Numbered from the stretch's first letter, positions 33,429-45,697 are shown. The stretch: DNA of 64,000 bases from Reticulitermes speratus (GCA_021186555.1 JAJKFL010000006.1:3023715-3087714); one strand, 5' to 3'. The notes: generated by a model from the sequence alone, not told the origin. Numbers and translations: made by a program.

Positions 33429-33787
33429 CAATTTTAAAGGAACACAACTTTAAAGTTTCTAACTTTGAAGCAAAATGAATGGAATTTGAAAGAACTGAGC
33501 ACACGAGAACGAAGGAAACGGGGACAATAAAATTAGTGCAAAATACCGCAATGTGACTACGTGTGATTTAGTGTCACTTATGTGAATAATAATGACATAT
33601 ACAATAAATACAAATGTTTCAATATATCTGTTAAACAATTCCACGTATATTTCAAGCAACTAGTAAGGATATATTTTTGAAATCGTGTAATGGTAATACG
33701 AAAGAATGTCAGAATTGGAGTTTTAATAAGATAGCATGAAAGGAAAAGTGACAGAGTGACTGAGTTTGACGTCAGTTACAGGACACA
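33429..33787. other. No gene seen
   Basis: AT-rich spacer between two DNA transposons. Confidence 0.5.
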
Positions 33788-34204
33788 TACAGGGTGATTC
33801 TGAAATAAGCGGCCATATTTTAGATACGTGGTATATGTACCAAAATAAAGAGAAGACATCATACAAATATGTGGGTTAGGATGTTTTGTTTCTTCATTAT
33901 GAACACCTCACACATTAACTCACACGAAAACAATCCACATTTCAGACACCAATACCAATCGTCTTGGGATAATGGACTGTTATTGCCACTTTCAAATTCA
34001 CACAGTACACATGCAAACCTTTCACAACAGTGCTCGAAATGTCCGCCATGTATATTACATACGATCTCGTATTCTGATATTTAAAGCGGTCATACAGCGA
34101 AAAAAAGCGCCTTAGTAAAAACATGTCAGTATGAAGATTCTTCTTTGTTTTGGTCTACAGAACACGTACCTAGAATACAGCGACTATTTCAGAAACACCC
34201 TGTA
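33788..34204 (-). mobile_element. TA-flanked DNA transposon remnant, 417 bp
   Basis: Inverted ends CAGGGTGATTCTGAAATA (left) and its near-complement (tatttcagaaacaccctg, right), each next to TA. On the minus strand from about 34058 a frame reads HGGHFEHCCERF, resembling the GxHFEHLL-type C-terminus of some Tc1/mariner transposases; I treat that as a hint only. No full transposase. Confidence 0.8.
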
Positions 34205-34458
34205 TTATATGTACATAGAGAATGAATAAATAAGAAAACTTAATACACACAATTTTAATGAATCTATTGTTTTTTGCAGATGCAAGTGGACTTAATATTT
34301 ATGAAGAATGAAAAACACACGAATTTCCTAGTTAGTATGTAAATACACTCCGACTGGCACAAGAAATATAGATCAAAGAAAGAAAAGGACAGACCAGCAC
34401 CCATGAAGACAGAAAAAGCCTACCCTACGTCTGATGATAATGATGACAATAACCTAAA

Positions 34459-35038
34459 TACAGCGTGTTTCAGAAATCCCTCCGGGATTTTGGAGGTCTG
34501 TAGCTCAGGAGCCAAATCACACACGGGGGATGAGAGCATGTCAGTGAAAAGAGTACATATTCAAGTTTTGAACCTACCTACATTTGTAATTATAGGCTTG
34601 CGCGACGTGATGATTTTTGAGGACTCCTGGTAAACGATTCTCGTACGAGGTCCACAGTCCCAGGCGATGGTCCCGGTCTACCTGTTCGTTTTGCGACACA
34701 CAAACAGCCAGTTTCCTCTAATTTTCTATACCAGTCTCTTACTGTTTTGTCCGTTGGTGGTTCTGTACGATACTTGTTTCGAAAACCACGTTGCACTGTT
34801 ACAATTGACTGGGTTTTAGCAAATTGCAGGACACAAAAAGCTTTCTGTTCACCTGGAAACGCCATGTTTGCAAACCACTGCCTCCTAGCGGAGAAACGGG
34901 TAACTACGCCATCGCATCTATCACGAAAAAACTTTTACATTTCTTCTATCCGTTAGCATGCTTTTATCTCTTATATGTGGGTTTGCTACTGCACGGCCAA
35001 GCCTCTAAATCCCGGATGGACTTATGAAACACGCTGTA
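34459..35038 (-). mobile_element. Tc1/mariner deletion derivative, 580 bp
   Basis: TA-flanked ends CAGCGTGTTTCAGAAATCC and complement with a few differences. Minus-strand orientation: transposase start near the right end, no catalytic domain. Third such element in 2.2 kb. Confidence 0.9.
34590..34865 (-). pseudogene. Tc1/mariner transposase, N-terminal fragment
   Basis: Starts with ATG at 34863-34865: MAFPGEQKAFCVLQFAKTQS, IVTVQRGFRNKYRTEPPTDK, TVRDWYRKLEETGCLCVAKR, TGRPGPS. These are the paired-type DNA-binding helices and the GRP AT-hook-like linker of this transposase group. The frame continues to about codon 91 and then leaves the family; the D,D,D catalytic part is missing. The opposite half of the protein from that kept at 32998. 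Confidence 0.87.
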
Positions 35039-35840
35039 TGTTTGAAAAAATTCGATGACTATTTTCGACTGTCATCAGTATTATGTACTGTTCTGTCGGC
35101 TCTATGGGAAGCTGTCCATGTGACCAGAACAACCCTCAGCTTATCTTTGTGTCTTGGGTTCCGAAATAATTTAAATCGACACTCTCTCTTGAGGATTAGT
35201 GTCTAGTTTAAGGGGGTGGAAATGTAAGGAAAGCTGCTAGATGAGTGCGGGAAATAGCCAAGGGGGTTGCAGCGCTGTAGTGCTTCTGATGTTGAATTAG
35301 CCTCTAGGCTGACCCTCTCTCACTTTCTCCTATACAGGCTCTGAACGGTCTTAACTCCCCGCACCCTAGTAGCGTCTCTCAGCGGTACAACATGAAGCCA
35401 AACGCGCGGCGTTATGTGACTGCTCCCATAACACAGTCTTCAGACACCCTCACTTACACGGCTTAAATTTCTTGTATAGTTTAATTAATTATTCAGAAGG
35501 TCTAGCTAGTAGCTTCAAAGTGAAGTGGAAGCAAAGGCAGTACATGATGATGTTGATGATAATGATGATAGTCTCGATGACGTCAAGTGTAAGATTATTA
35601 GTTGAATCCATTCTGTACCCCATTTCACCAGAACATGTCTACATATTAAACCGCTTCTTCGTGGTACAAGCGCTTTGTGCATTTGGCGTGTTGCTTATGA
35701 ACATGCTGGAGCTTGTGTGACACGTACTTCTATTCCTGCATGTGTCACAGAATTTTTGACTTTGCAAACCGCGAAAACAAATATGCAAGTAAATTTTTCA
35801 TCCAGACACAATCTACAGATTTCACGTTACTTTCAGAACA
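35039..35840. other. No gene seen
   Basis: Unique-looking sequence; a short gatgatgatg-rich tract at 35545-35580. ORFs of 60-82 codons show no domain. Confidence 0.45.
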
Positions 35841-36945
35841 AACAGGAATGATTCCAAGTTTTAACTCACCGTGCATTTTATTATTTAAGATAAAACACCA
35901 ACAAATGCACAAATCATAAGGTACAAATTTGCTCCCTATATCATGATTTACCCTACGCGTTTCAGCTCCTCATGAGCCATCATCAGGGGTTATTTTCTCT
36001 ATTATAAAAGGTGCTTTACAAATGCTGCATCTGTGGATGGCACTTTTGATTATGCACTATTTTGGGCATAAGACACTTGTTCATATTAAATCAAGTTACA
36101 GACCAACTGATGCACTTTTTAAAGCACTTTTTAAGTAGCTTTATTAAAAATGTTAAAATAGTACCCCTAAACGTGTTTCGATCCTAGGATCATCGTCAGG
36201 GGGATTTTTTGCTAAAAGCTACGTCACTTCAATCACATGGTTTAAAATATTCCATTGGCACTATAAAACATATGTTAAAATCTTGTAAAAAGATATGTTA
36301 AAAAGTTGTAAAATTATAAAAACACTGTAGATGTTAGAAGTGCAGAACTGCTGGCTTTTGGTATTGTGGTAATATAAGCTGTAAAATAAACGATTTTGTA
36401 AGTAAAATGGAATTTGTATATATATTGCTAATAGTAATCATTATTGATTTTCTGTATATGAATGACTTACCATGTGAAATGTTTTCGCGTGGTTAGCGAA
36501 GTGTACTGTGTGCTGTGTACTGTGTGTTGACGAGTCCTACGGTGGAATGTCCGGTTCGGGAGGTTGTGTGTTAGTCTGTATGCAATATATATGTATAGCA
36601 ATATATATACAAATTCCATTTTACTTACAAAATCGTTTATTTTACAGCTTATATTACCACAATACCAAAAGCCAGCAGTTCTGCACTTCTAACATCTACA
36701 GTGTTTTTATAATTTTACAACTTTTTAACATATCTTTTTACAAGATTTTTACATATGTTTTATAGTGCCAATGGAATATTTTAAACCATGTGATTGAAGT
36801 GACGTAGCTTTTAGCAAAAAATCCCCCTGACGATGATCCTAGGATCGAAACACGTGTAGGGGTACAATTTTAACATTTTTAATAAAGCTACTTAAAAAGT
36901 GCTTTAAAAAGTGCATCAGTTGGTCTGTAACTTCATTTAATATGA

Positions 36946-37384
36946 CGAAGATGCACGGTGTCAATAGTGTGAAATTTGTTCATAAGTTAAAAAACACACG
37001 AGTCATAAATCAAAGTTAAAATGATGGTTTGTTAAAAAATCTTGTTAAAAGCACTGTTCACTGCGTCTATTGTATAAAAATTGTTTGCACTTCTAAAAGT
37101 TACAGTAGATCACACATTGCACTGTGCTGGTTGCGATGGACTCTGACGTGTACCGGCAATAGCTTTCGTTGTTGTCATCCTGCTTAATATGTCGTAGTGC
37201 AGTCCTCTCGATGTTGTGGTATAAATTAATAGGAAGCAGAAGTGGTTCTGGTGCTAGTATGGTGTGGGGTTGTGTCTTGAAGTATACCCGGTGAAAGTGA
37301 ACGTTCACTTTCACCGGGTATACTTCAAGTGAAAGTGAACTGTGTTATCGTGTTCACTTTGATTTATGACTCGTGTGTTTTTAA
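36946..37384. mobile_element. Foldback insertion nested in the right arm
   Basis: This segment has no counterpart in the left arm, so it entered afterwards (or was lost there). It has its own inverted ends: ttgttcataagttaaaaaac near 36975 and its complement near 37355-37396, about 40 bp paired, including the acacacgagtcataaatcaa block. At its right side lies the 54-bp palindrome. Confidence 0.75.
37276..37329. repeat. 54-bp perfect palindrome
   Basis: Starts cttgaagtatacccggtgaa and is its own reverse complement around the central gaacgttc. No spacer. A further gtgaaagtgaac word follows immediately, a partial third arm. Confidence 0.95.
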
Positions 37385-37664
37385 CTTATGAACAAGTGTC
37401 TTATGCCCAAAATAGTGCATAATCAAAAGTGCCATCCACAGATGCAGCATTTGTAAAGCACCTTTTATAATAGAGAAAATAACCCCTGATGATGGCTCAT
37501 GAGGAGCTGAAACGCGTAGGGTAAATCATGATATAGGGAGCAAATTTGCACCTTATAATTTGTGCATTTTGTTGGTGTTTTATCTTAAAGGAATGATTCC
37601 CTCTAAAAATTATTAACTGGACAGTCATTTTACATATGAGGTTTTCAAATCGGTATTGCTAAAG

Positions 37665-37765
37665 GTCTGAGTCTTCTGGGATGTGACTCCGTGTCGCTGA
37701 CTGAGTAGTTATCGACGTTTCGAATGATCTTACTGTCTTGATATTCAGAGCCCAAAAGTCCAAGA
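37665..37765 (+). repeat. GACGTTTCG hairpin family, left half
   Basis: Reads gagtcttctgggatgtgact, ccgtgtcgctgactg, tatcgacgtttcgaatgatc, and a cttgatattcag word. Among the best preserved left halves. Confidence 0.7.
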
Positions 37766-37769
37766 AGAC

Positions 37770-38440
37770 AAAACCAGTCTTTGTAATACAGTTACACAGT
37801 GTTCTTTGTGAGGAGTTATTTACATAAATTTCAGACTTCAAAGTTTTTATATCAGCAGTGAGAAACGTGGCGAGGGCTCCGGCCATATTCACTCTGCGTC
37901 CACTATTATCTAACACAGTAAATTAACATGGCATTTCACACTGAAAACTCTTTTAAATTCCTCAATTTCACTAAAGCTCATGTTACGTCATGTTTACACG
38001 ATTTTCGTCGGGTTTGTTATTAGTATGCAGAATTCCAGCACTGCTCTGTAGTGTCAATAATTAGATTAGAATAAAAACAATGGGACATGTAATTTAAGTT
38101 GCTGAGGACTCTATTTCATTCTGATTGTAGTCTGACCACGTGTCTGTGTTTTGAAACCCACAGATAAGCACTTGGGTGGCCTAGCGTCACAACAAAAGGC
38201 TGTGTGTATGTGTGTGCGTGCGTGCAGCAGAATATCCTATAAACCATAAGCCTCCTTCCTGTATGCCACTTTGCATTATTCGTACGCTATAGAAGCGCCT
38301 GTTCTGGCTTTTGTAGGGATGGGTATTCAAAAGCAGCATTGGTACAGGCACTAACGCCCCGCGCTGCATGCATGCACCATCCAAAACAATCATTACACCA
38401 AAATCATTTCGCTCAGTGAAAAAAGGGAATAAACCGGCTT
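37770..38440. other. No gene seen
   Basis: A short (tg)n/(cg) tract at 38200-38226; the rest is unremarkable. Confidence 0.45.
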
Positions 38441-38445
38441 TAAAT

Positions 38446-39817
38446 TTAACACTTTAAAAAAAATGGTTAGTATATTTACCCATATTATCCGCCTGAATAC
38501 TTTGTAAACTCTGCAATTTGCCCGCAATGTGCTTATGTGGTCTGTATGGATCTCATAACAAACAGCGATTATTTCACTGTACAGCATTAACTGACTGGTT
38601 TGTATAACTGAGGAGTGTGTTTACTGCGCGGTACGGACTGTATTTATGTGTTTTGTGTGGATCTCAGAACAACAGCGATTATTTCACTGTACAACATTAA
38701 CTGATTGGTTTGTATAATGAGACGAGTGTGTTTACTGCGCGGTACGGACTGTATTTATGTGTTTTGTGTGGATCTCAGAACAAACAGCGATTATTTCACT
38801 GTACATCATTAACTGACTGGTTTGTATAACTGAGACGGAGTGTGTTTACTGCGCGGTACGGACTGTATTTTATGTGTTTTGTGTGGATCTCAGAACAAAC
38901 AGCGATTATTTCACTGTACAGCATTAACTGACTGGTTTGTATAACTGAGACGGAGTGTGTTTACTGCGCGGTACGGACTGTATATGATTTTGTGTGGATC
39001 TCAGACAAACAGCGATATTTCACTGTACAGCATTAACTGATGTTGTATAACTGAGACGGAGTGTGTTACTGCGCGTACGACTGTATTTAGTGTTTGTTGG
39101 ATCTCAGAACAAACAGCGATTATTTCACTGTACAACATTAACTGACTTGTTTGTATAATGATGACGGAGTGTGTTTTGTGTGGATCTCAGAACAAACAGC
39201 GATTATTTCACTGTACAGCATTAACTGACTGGTTTGTATAACTGAGACGGAGTGTGTTTACTGCGCGGTACGGACTGTATTTTGTGTTTTGTGTGGATCT
39301 CAGAACAAACAGCGATTATTTCACTGTACAACATTAACTGACTTGTTTGTATAACTGAGACGGAGTGTGTTTACTGCGCGGTACGGACTGTATTTATGTT
39401 TTGTGTGGATCTCAGAACAACAGCGATTATTCATGTACAGCATTAACTGACTGGTTTGTAAACTGAGACGATATGTGTTTACTGCGCGGTACGGACTGAA
39501 TCTTAAAGCCCAGTGTTACTATATGTACACAGTTTGGACATTCAACAATCTACGTTCTGCCCACACAGTGTATTTATGTGTTTTGTGTGGATCTCAGAAC
39601 AAACAGCGATTATTTCACTGTACAACATTAACTGACTGGATTGTATAACTGAGACGGAGTGTGTTTACTGCGCGGTACGGACTGTATTTATGTGTTTTGT
39701 GTGGATCTCAGAACAAACAGCGATTATTTCACTGTACAACATTAACTGACTGGTTTGTATAACTGAGACGGAGTGTGTTTACTGCGCGGTACGGGCTGAG
39801 TCTTTAAGCAAATGTTT
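38446..39817 (+). repeat. 114-bp satellite, block 2
   Basis: A diverged leader (38446-38540) followed by roughly 11 units with the GATCTCAGAACAAACAGCGA core. Between 38985 and 39180 several units carry small deletions (ctgcgcgtacgac, gtgttactgc). A second leader, also with small deletions, sits at 39500-39568. The last unit ends gtacgggctgagtctttaa at about 39790-39810, the usual terminus. Confidence 0.93.
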
Positions 39818-39819
39818 AT

Positions 39820-40435
39820 GAAAGCAAATATATCCCGGACGAAGAACGTGTACTTATTCCAGTTTTTGAAATAAAAATTTGCTTTCAAGAAGAACATAAT
39901 AAGGCTGAGAAATTTTAACACGACAACAGAAAGTGTGGATATTTATGAAACAAAATTTTGGCGTCTGAAAAAAAAAGTGAATTGTGCAACTTTACTCTAC
40001 ATAACGGGCAGGTACTTCAACATATTTAAATCGAATTATTAAGGAAATTTTAATATTATAAGAATGAATATTCCTGACTGCAAATAATTTAAATTAGGAA
40101 TAAGATATTGAGTAAAACAAAACACAGTTTTCGATATTCTGTTATTTACTATTTTATGTTTTAAAACATTATATAATACAGAAAATAAACAATAATCTCA
40201 GGTTATTATTTTTGTGGAGGATAATGTGATAGCTCCCCCGGTGACGGTTGTAGAAAACCGAAGCCTGCTGCAGGAAGTTATTGAGATTATATATTGTTTG
40301 GGTGTTTTTGTAATGTGCTTGTTTTTTATTGTGTATGGGTGTTTTTGTAAGGTGTGTACTTGTATTTACTGTATGTATTTTTGTTTTGTAATTGTGTATA
40401 GTTTGTTTTGTATTGTTATTTTTATGTATAATTAT
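39820..40435. other. AT-rich then T/G-rich sequence, no gene
   Basis: From about 40290 to 40440 the plus strand is T/G-rich (tttttgtaatgtg type words), which yields a 90-codon hydrophobic ORF at 40214-40486 ending in the satellite. I read that as composition, not a membrane protein. Confidence 0.55.
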
Positions 40436-40440
40436 ATGTC

Positions 40441-43400
40441 CATTTGTATTGTGTGTACTAGTGTAAGGACTACTGCCACCGGGTGAAAACATTTGTATTG
40501 TGTGTACTAGTGTAAGGACTACTGCCACTGGGTGAAAACATTTGTATTGTGTGTACTAGTGTAAGGACTACTGCCACCGGGTGAAAACATTTGTATTGTG
40601 TGTACTAGTGTAAGGACTACTGCCACCGGGTGAAAACATTTGTATTGTGTGTACTAGTGTAAGGACTACTGCCACGGGTGAAAACATTTGTATTGTGTGT
40701 ACTAGTGTAAGGACTACTGCCACCGGGTGAAAACATTTGTATTGTGTGTACTAGTGTAAGGACTACTGCCACCGGGTGAAAACATCTGTATTGTGTGTAC
40801 TGTGTAAGGACTACTGCCACCGGGTGAAAACATTTGTATTGTGTGTACTAGTGTAAGGACTACTGCCACCGGGTGAAAACATTTGTATTGTGTGGCTTAG
40901 TGTAAGGACTACTGCCACCGGGTGAAAACATTTGTATTGTGTGTACTAGTGTAAGGACTACTGCCACCGGGTGAAAACATTTGTATTGTGTGTACTAGTG
41001 TAAGGACTACTGCCACCGGGTGAAAACATTTGTATTGTGTGTACTAGTGTAAGGACTACTGCCATCGGGTGAAAACATTTGTATTGTGTGTACTAGTGTA
41101 TGGACTACTGCCACCGGGTGAAAACATTTGTATTGTGTGTACTAGTGTAAGGACTACTGCCACCGGGTGAAAACATTTGTATTGTGTGTACTAGTGTAAG
41201 GACTACTGCCACTGGGTGAAAACATTTGTATTGTGTGTACTGTGTAAGGACTACTGCCACCGGGTGAAAACATTTGTATTGTGTGTACTAGTGTAAGGAC
41301 TACTGTCACCGTGTGAAAACATTTGTATTGTGTGTACTAGTGTATGGACTACTGCCACCGGGTGAAAATATTGTATTGTGTGTACTAGTGTAAGGACTAC
41401 TGCCACCGGGTGAAAACATTTGTATTGTGTGTACTAGTGTAAGGACTACTGCCACCGGGTGAAAACATTTGTATTGTGTGTACTAGTGTAAGGACTACTG
41501 CCACCGGGTGAAAACATTTGTATTGTGTGTACTAGTGTAAGGACTACTGTCACCGGGTGAAAACATTTGTATTGTGTGTACTAGTGTAAGGACTACTGCC
41601 ACCGGGTGAAAACATTTGTATTGTGTGTACTAGTGTAAGGACTACTGCCACCGGGTGAAAACATTTGTATTGTGTGTACTAGTGTAAGGACTACTGCCAC
41701 CGGGTGAAAACATTTGTATTGTGTGTACTAGTGAAGGACTACTGCCACCGGGTGAAAACATTTGTATTGTGTGTACTAGTGTAAGGACTACTGCCACTGG
41801 GTGAAAACATTTGTATTGTGTGTACTGTGTAAGGACTACTGCCACCGGGTGAAAACATATGTATTGTGTGTACTAGTGTAAGGACTACTGCCACCGGGTG
41901 AAAACATTTGTATTGTGTGTACTAGTGTATGGACTACTGCCACCGGGTGAAAACATTTGTATTGTGTGTACTAGTGTAAGGACTACTGCCACCGGGTGAA
42001 AACATTTGTATTGTGTGTACTAGTGTAAGGACTACTGCCACTGGGTGAAAACATTTGTATTGTGTGTACTGTGTAAGGACTACTGCCACCGGGTGAAAAC
42101 ATTTGTATTGTGTGTACTAGTGTAAGGACTACTGTCCACCGTGTGAAAACATTTGTATTGTGTGTACTAGTGTATGGACTACTGCCACCGGGTGAAAACA
42201 TTTGTATTGTGTGTACTAGTGTAAGGACTACTGCCACCGGTGAAAACATTTGTATTGTGTGTGACTAGTGTAAGGACTACTGCCACCGGGTGAAAACATT
42301 TGTATTGTGTGTACTAGTGTAAGGACTACTGCCACCGGGTGAAAACATTTGTATTGTGTGTACTAGTGTAAGGACTACTGTCACCGGGTGAAAACATTTG
42401 TATTGTGTGTACTAGTGTAAGGACTACTGCCACGGGTGAAAACATTTGTATTGTGTGTACTGTGTAAGGACTACTGCCACCGGGTGAAAACATATGTATT
42501 GTGTGTACTAGTGTAAGGACTACTGCCACCGGGTGAAAACATTTGTATTGTGTGTACTAGTGTAATGGACTACTGCCACCGGGTGAAAACATTTGTATTG
42601 TGTGTACTAGTGTAAGGACTACTGCCACCGGGTGAAAACATTTGTATTGTGTGTACTAGTGTAAGGACTACTGCCACTGGGTGAAAACATTTGTATTGTG
42701 TGTACTGTGTAAGGACTACTGCCACCGGGTGAAAACATTTGTATTGTGTGTACTAGTGTAAGGACTACTGTCACCGTGTGAAAACATTTGTATTGTGTGT
42801 ACTAGTGTATGGACTACTGCCACCGGGTGAAAACATTTGTATTGTGTGTACTAGTGTAAGGACTACTGCCACCGGGTGAAAACATTTGTATTGTGTGTAC
42901 TAGTGTAAGGACTACTGCCACCGGGTGAAAACATTTGTATTGTGTGTACTAGTGTAAGGACTACTGCCACCGGGTGAAAACATTTGTATTGTGTGTACTA
43001 GTGTAAGGACTACTGTCACCGGGTGAAAACATTTGTATTGTGTGTACTAGTGTAAGGACTACTGCCACCGGGTGAAAACATTTGTATTGTGTGTACTAGT
43101 GTAAGGACTACTGCCACCGGGTGAAAACATTTGTATTGTGTGTACTAGTGTAAGGACTACTGCCACCGGGTGAAAACATTTGTATTGTGTGTACTATTGT
43201 AAGGACTACTGCCACCGGGTGAAAACATTTGTATTGTGTGTACTAGTGTAAGGACTACTGCCACCGGGTGAAAACATTTGTATTGTGTGTACTGTGTAAG
43301 GACTACTGCCACCGGGTGAAAACATTTGTATTGTGTGTACTAGTGTAAGGACTACTGCCACCGGGTGAAAACATTTGTATTGTGTGTACTAGTGTAAGGA

Positions 43401-43810
43401 CTACTGCCACCGGGTGAAAACATTTGTATTGTGTGTACTAGTGTAAGGACTACTGTCACCGTGTGAAAACATTTGTATTGTGTGTACTGTGTAAGGACTA
43501 CTGCCACCGGGTGAAAACATTTGTATTGTGTGTACTAGTGTAAGAACTACTGCCACCGGGTGAAAACATTGTATTGTGTGTACTAGTGTAAGGACTACTG
43601 CCACCGGGTGAAAACATTTGTATTGTGTGTACTAGTGTAAGGACTACTGCCACCGGGTGAAAACATTTGTATTGTGTGTACTAGTGTAAGGACTACTGCC
43701 ACCGGGTGAAAACATCTGTATTGTGTGTACTAGTGTAAGGACTACTGCCACCGGGTGAAAACATTTGTATTGTGTGTACTGTGTAAGGACTACTGCCACC
43801 GGGTGAAAAC
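40441..43810 (+). repeat. 49-bp satellite, about 69 copies
   Basis: 3,370 bp of tandem 49-bp units containing GGACTACTGCCACCGGGTGA, aaacatttgtattgtgtg and tactagtgta. Common variants: loss of ag (tactgtgtaag), gtatggac, cactgggtg, and tcaccgtgtg. Variants recur in the same order, indicating a higher-order unit (see findings). Boundaries are sharp: the left merges with T/G-rich sequence, the right stops at aaaacccaatttcag. Because 49 is not divisible by three, no long ORF forms, only scattered 60-90 codon ones. Confidence 0.97.
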
Positions 43811-44325
43811 CCAATTTCAGTAAATAATAATAATAAATAATAAAAAATAAAAAATTAGTACTAATTCCTGTGTCTTCTTTGATGGTTGGTTGTGTGTATA
43901 TAATTAGTTAACTTTAGTATAATCAGGTGCTTAAAGTCACGGTATTATAGACACACATTTTGATGTTGACAGGTAAGGCAACCATATTACAATGGAAGAA
44001 ACAGTTTGTGAGGAATAAAGGAATGAGGTCAAAGTGTGAAGAAGACTAAGTCAGCTGTGGGAAGTGTGTGGGGGGGGCTCTTTGAACGTGCAACACGGAA
44101 GGTTCCGCCATCACAAAGTTGCTAAATGCCACGTGTAATTACTGGGAAGGGGCATTAAGACACGTGGAGTTCCCCAATTATATATTTTCCTTTTAAAGAA
44201 AACTAGACCATGTGTTGCGAAATTAAGACAGATAATTACGTATGCAGACTCCATTACCTGACTCTTCCTATAAAATCTGAAATGGCAAAAGGAAGTCATA
44301 AAATTCTATACATGTTGTTATGTGT
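43811..44325. other. No gene seen
   Basis: AT-rich with a taataataaataataaa tract right after the satellite (43825-43855). Confidence 0.5.
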
Positions 44326-44329
44326 TCTG

Positions 44330-44846
44330 AAAATTCTTTGTATGTTTAATGTTTCGTCACCAACTAAATGCACTTTATTTAAAAAAAAAATATAGGTTTC
44401 TTAAAATTAGTGAAAAATGCACGATGAACTAGAATAATTCTTTGTATGTTAATGTTTCGTCACAACTAATGCACTTTATAAAAAAAAAACATATTAGTTC
44501 CTAAAACGTTAAAAACCTACGATACATAAATAGTGAAAAAATGCACGATGAACTTAGAATAAAATTCTTTGTATGTTTAATGTTTCGTCACCAACTAAAT
44601 GCACTTTATTTAAAAAAAACATATTAGATTTCTTTAAAACGTTAAAACCCCTACGATACATAAATTAGTTAAAATGCACGATGAACTTAGAATAAAATTT
44701 TTGTATGTTTAATGTTTCGTCACCAACCAAATGCACTTTATTTAAAAAAAAACAATATTAGATTTCTTTAAAACGTTTAAAAACCCCTACGATACATAAA
44801 TTAGTTAAAAAATGCACGATGAACTTAGAATACAATTCTTTGTATG
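44330..44846 (+). repeat. Degenerate ~130-bp tandem repeat, 4 copies
   Basis: The word ttgtatgtttaatgtttcgt recurs near 44338, 44440 (one base lost), 44572 and 44702, with a fifth start at 44838. Units also contain aatgcactttatttaaaaaa and atgcacgatgaacttagaat. Spacings of about 103, 132, 131 and 138 bp reflect indels, many in A runs. Confidence 0.85.
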
Positions 44847-44944
44847 TTGTTTGTTGTTGCTAGTACAACACTGACATACACAATATATTGCAAGAATTTA
44901 TTTAGGACTGTTGTCTTCAAACTACACGACAATAGGGCTCTGCG

Positions 44945-45035
44945 CTCTTCTGGGATATTACACAGCGTTGAGTGGTACTTCTGTACCGACGTTTCGGGAC
45001 AACCTATCTATCCCATCTTCAAGTGTCAAGAAGTC
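44945..45035 (+). repeat. GACGTTTCG hairpin family, left half
   Basis: Reads gctcttctgggatattacac, tgtaccgacgtttcgggaca, acctatctatcccatcttca. Matches the left half at 16230-16320. Confidence 0.7.
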
Positions 45036-45039
45036 CAAA

Positions 45040-45340
45040 AAGAAGCTTAGAATGTTGTGAAGTGGTAAATATCTTGGAAATTACGCGATAACTACAGTAT
45101 TATATAAACTATAATACACCCATGCTTCATGAAGCTAGTTAATCAGGCCGTATTTACCTAACGCTTGAAAGTGAACTTAAACCCTTGTTCTGCTAAACAC
45201 AGAGGCAGCCCCTTGCTCCAGACAGGTTATGCAGTTTGCACGATGTGGGACTGATTTTAACGACCTAATATTTCATCGGAGCAACAGAGACGGAGGAACA
45301 ATTTCACCGGTAGTTTCGTCATTTGAAATGGATATGATGT

Positions 45341-45380
<40 letters not shown>

Positions 45381-45690
45381 CGGACATGTTTTGGCCGCTA
45401 TGAAACCATTCACCAGGTGACTCTGATATCACCACAACTGCTGCCACCAAAATTATTATAATGAGTTCGTTCCATTATCTGTAGCTTGGTGTAGTATAAT
45501 AGGTACAGTCCTCCCAAAAATTTTCTGCCATTTCTGAACACTTATTAATGTTTATAAATGCGTTCATTCAAGTCTGTCTTTCTGAACCATTCAAGTAATG
45601 GCCCGGTACCTCAGATTTATATAAATTATTTGATGTCACACAATATACTACGCATGTTTAATACAAATGCGTGTCACTGTGCGTTAATCA
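45040..45690. repeat. (CT)n microsatellite within otherwise empty sequence
   Basis: An uninterrupted (ct)17-type run at 45344-45378. The rest of the stretch holds no gene or recognisable element. Confidence 0.8.
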
Positions 45691-45697
45691 TTTAAAG

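Larger units (their letters stand above)
35844..37600. mobile_element. Large foldback element, 1.7 kb, with 12-bp flanking repeat
   Basis: Left arm 35884-36430 is the inverted complement of 36596-36945 plus 37385-37589. The loop is 36431-36595. Arm landmarks include cctacgcgtttcagctcctc, gtgtttcgatcctaggatca and gccagcagttctgcacttct. A direct repeat, aggaatgattcc, sits at 35844-35855 and 37589-37600, consistent with a target-site duplication. The right arm is broken by a second element at about 36946-37384. No ORF longer than chance. Confidence 0.88.

Noticed and set aside
34590..34865. Domesticated transposase or stand-alone DNA-binding gene
   Set aside because: The N-terminal fragment has an open frame, but it sits inside intact TA-flanked inverted repeats and has no separate promoter or conserved stop, so a plain deletion derivative is simpler.
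40214..40486. 90-codon membrane-protein-like ORF
   Set aside because: T/G-rich low-complexity DNA produces Phe/Val/Cys codons; the ORF ends inside the satellite.
40441..43810. CRISPR-like array
   Set aside because: Units are contiguous 49-mers with no unique spacers between repeats, and the context is a eukaryotic genome with no cas genes.
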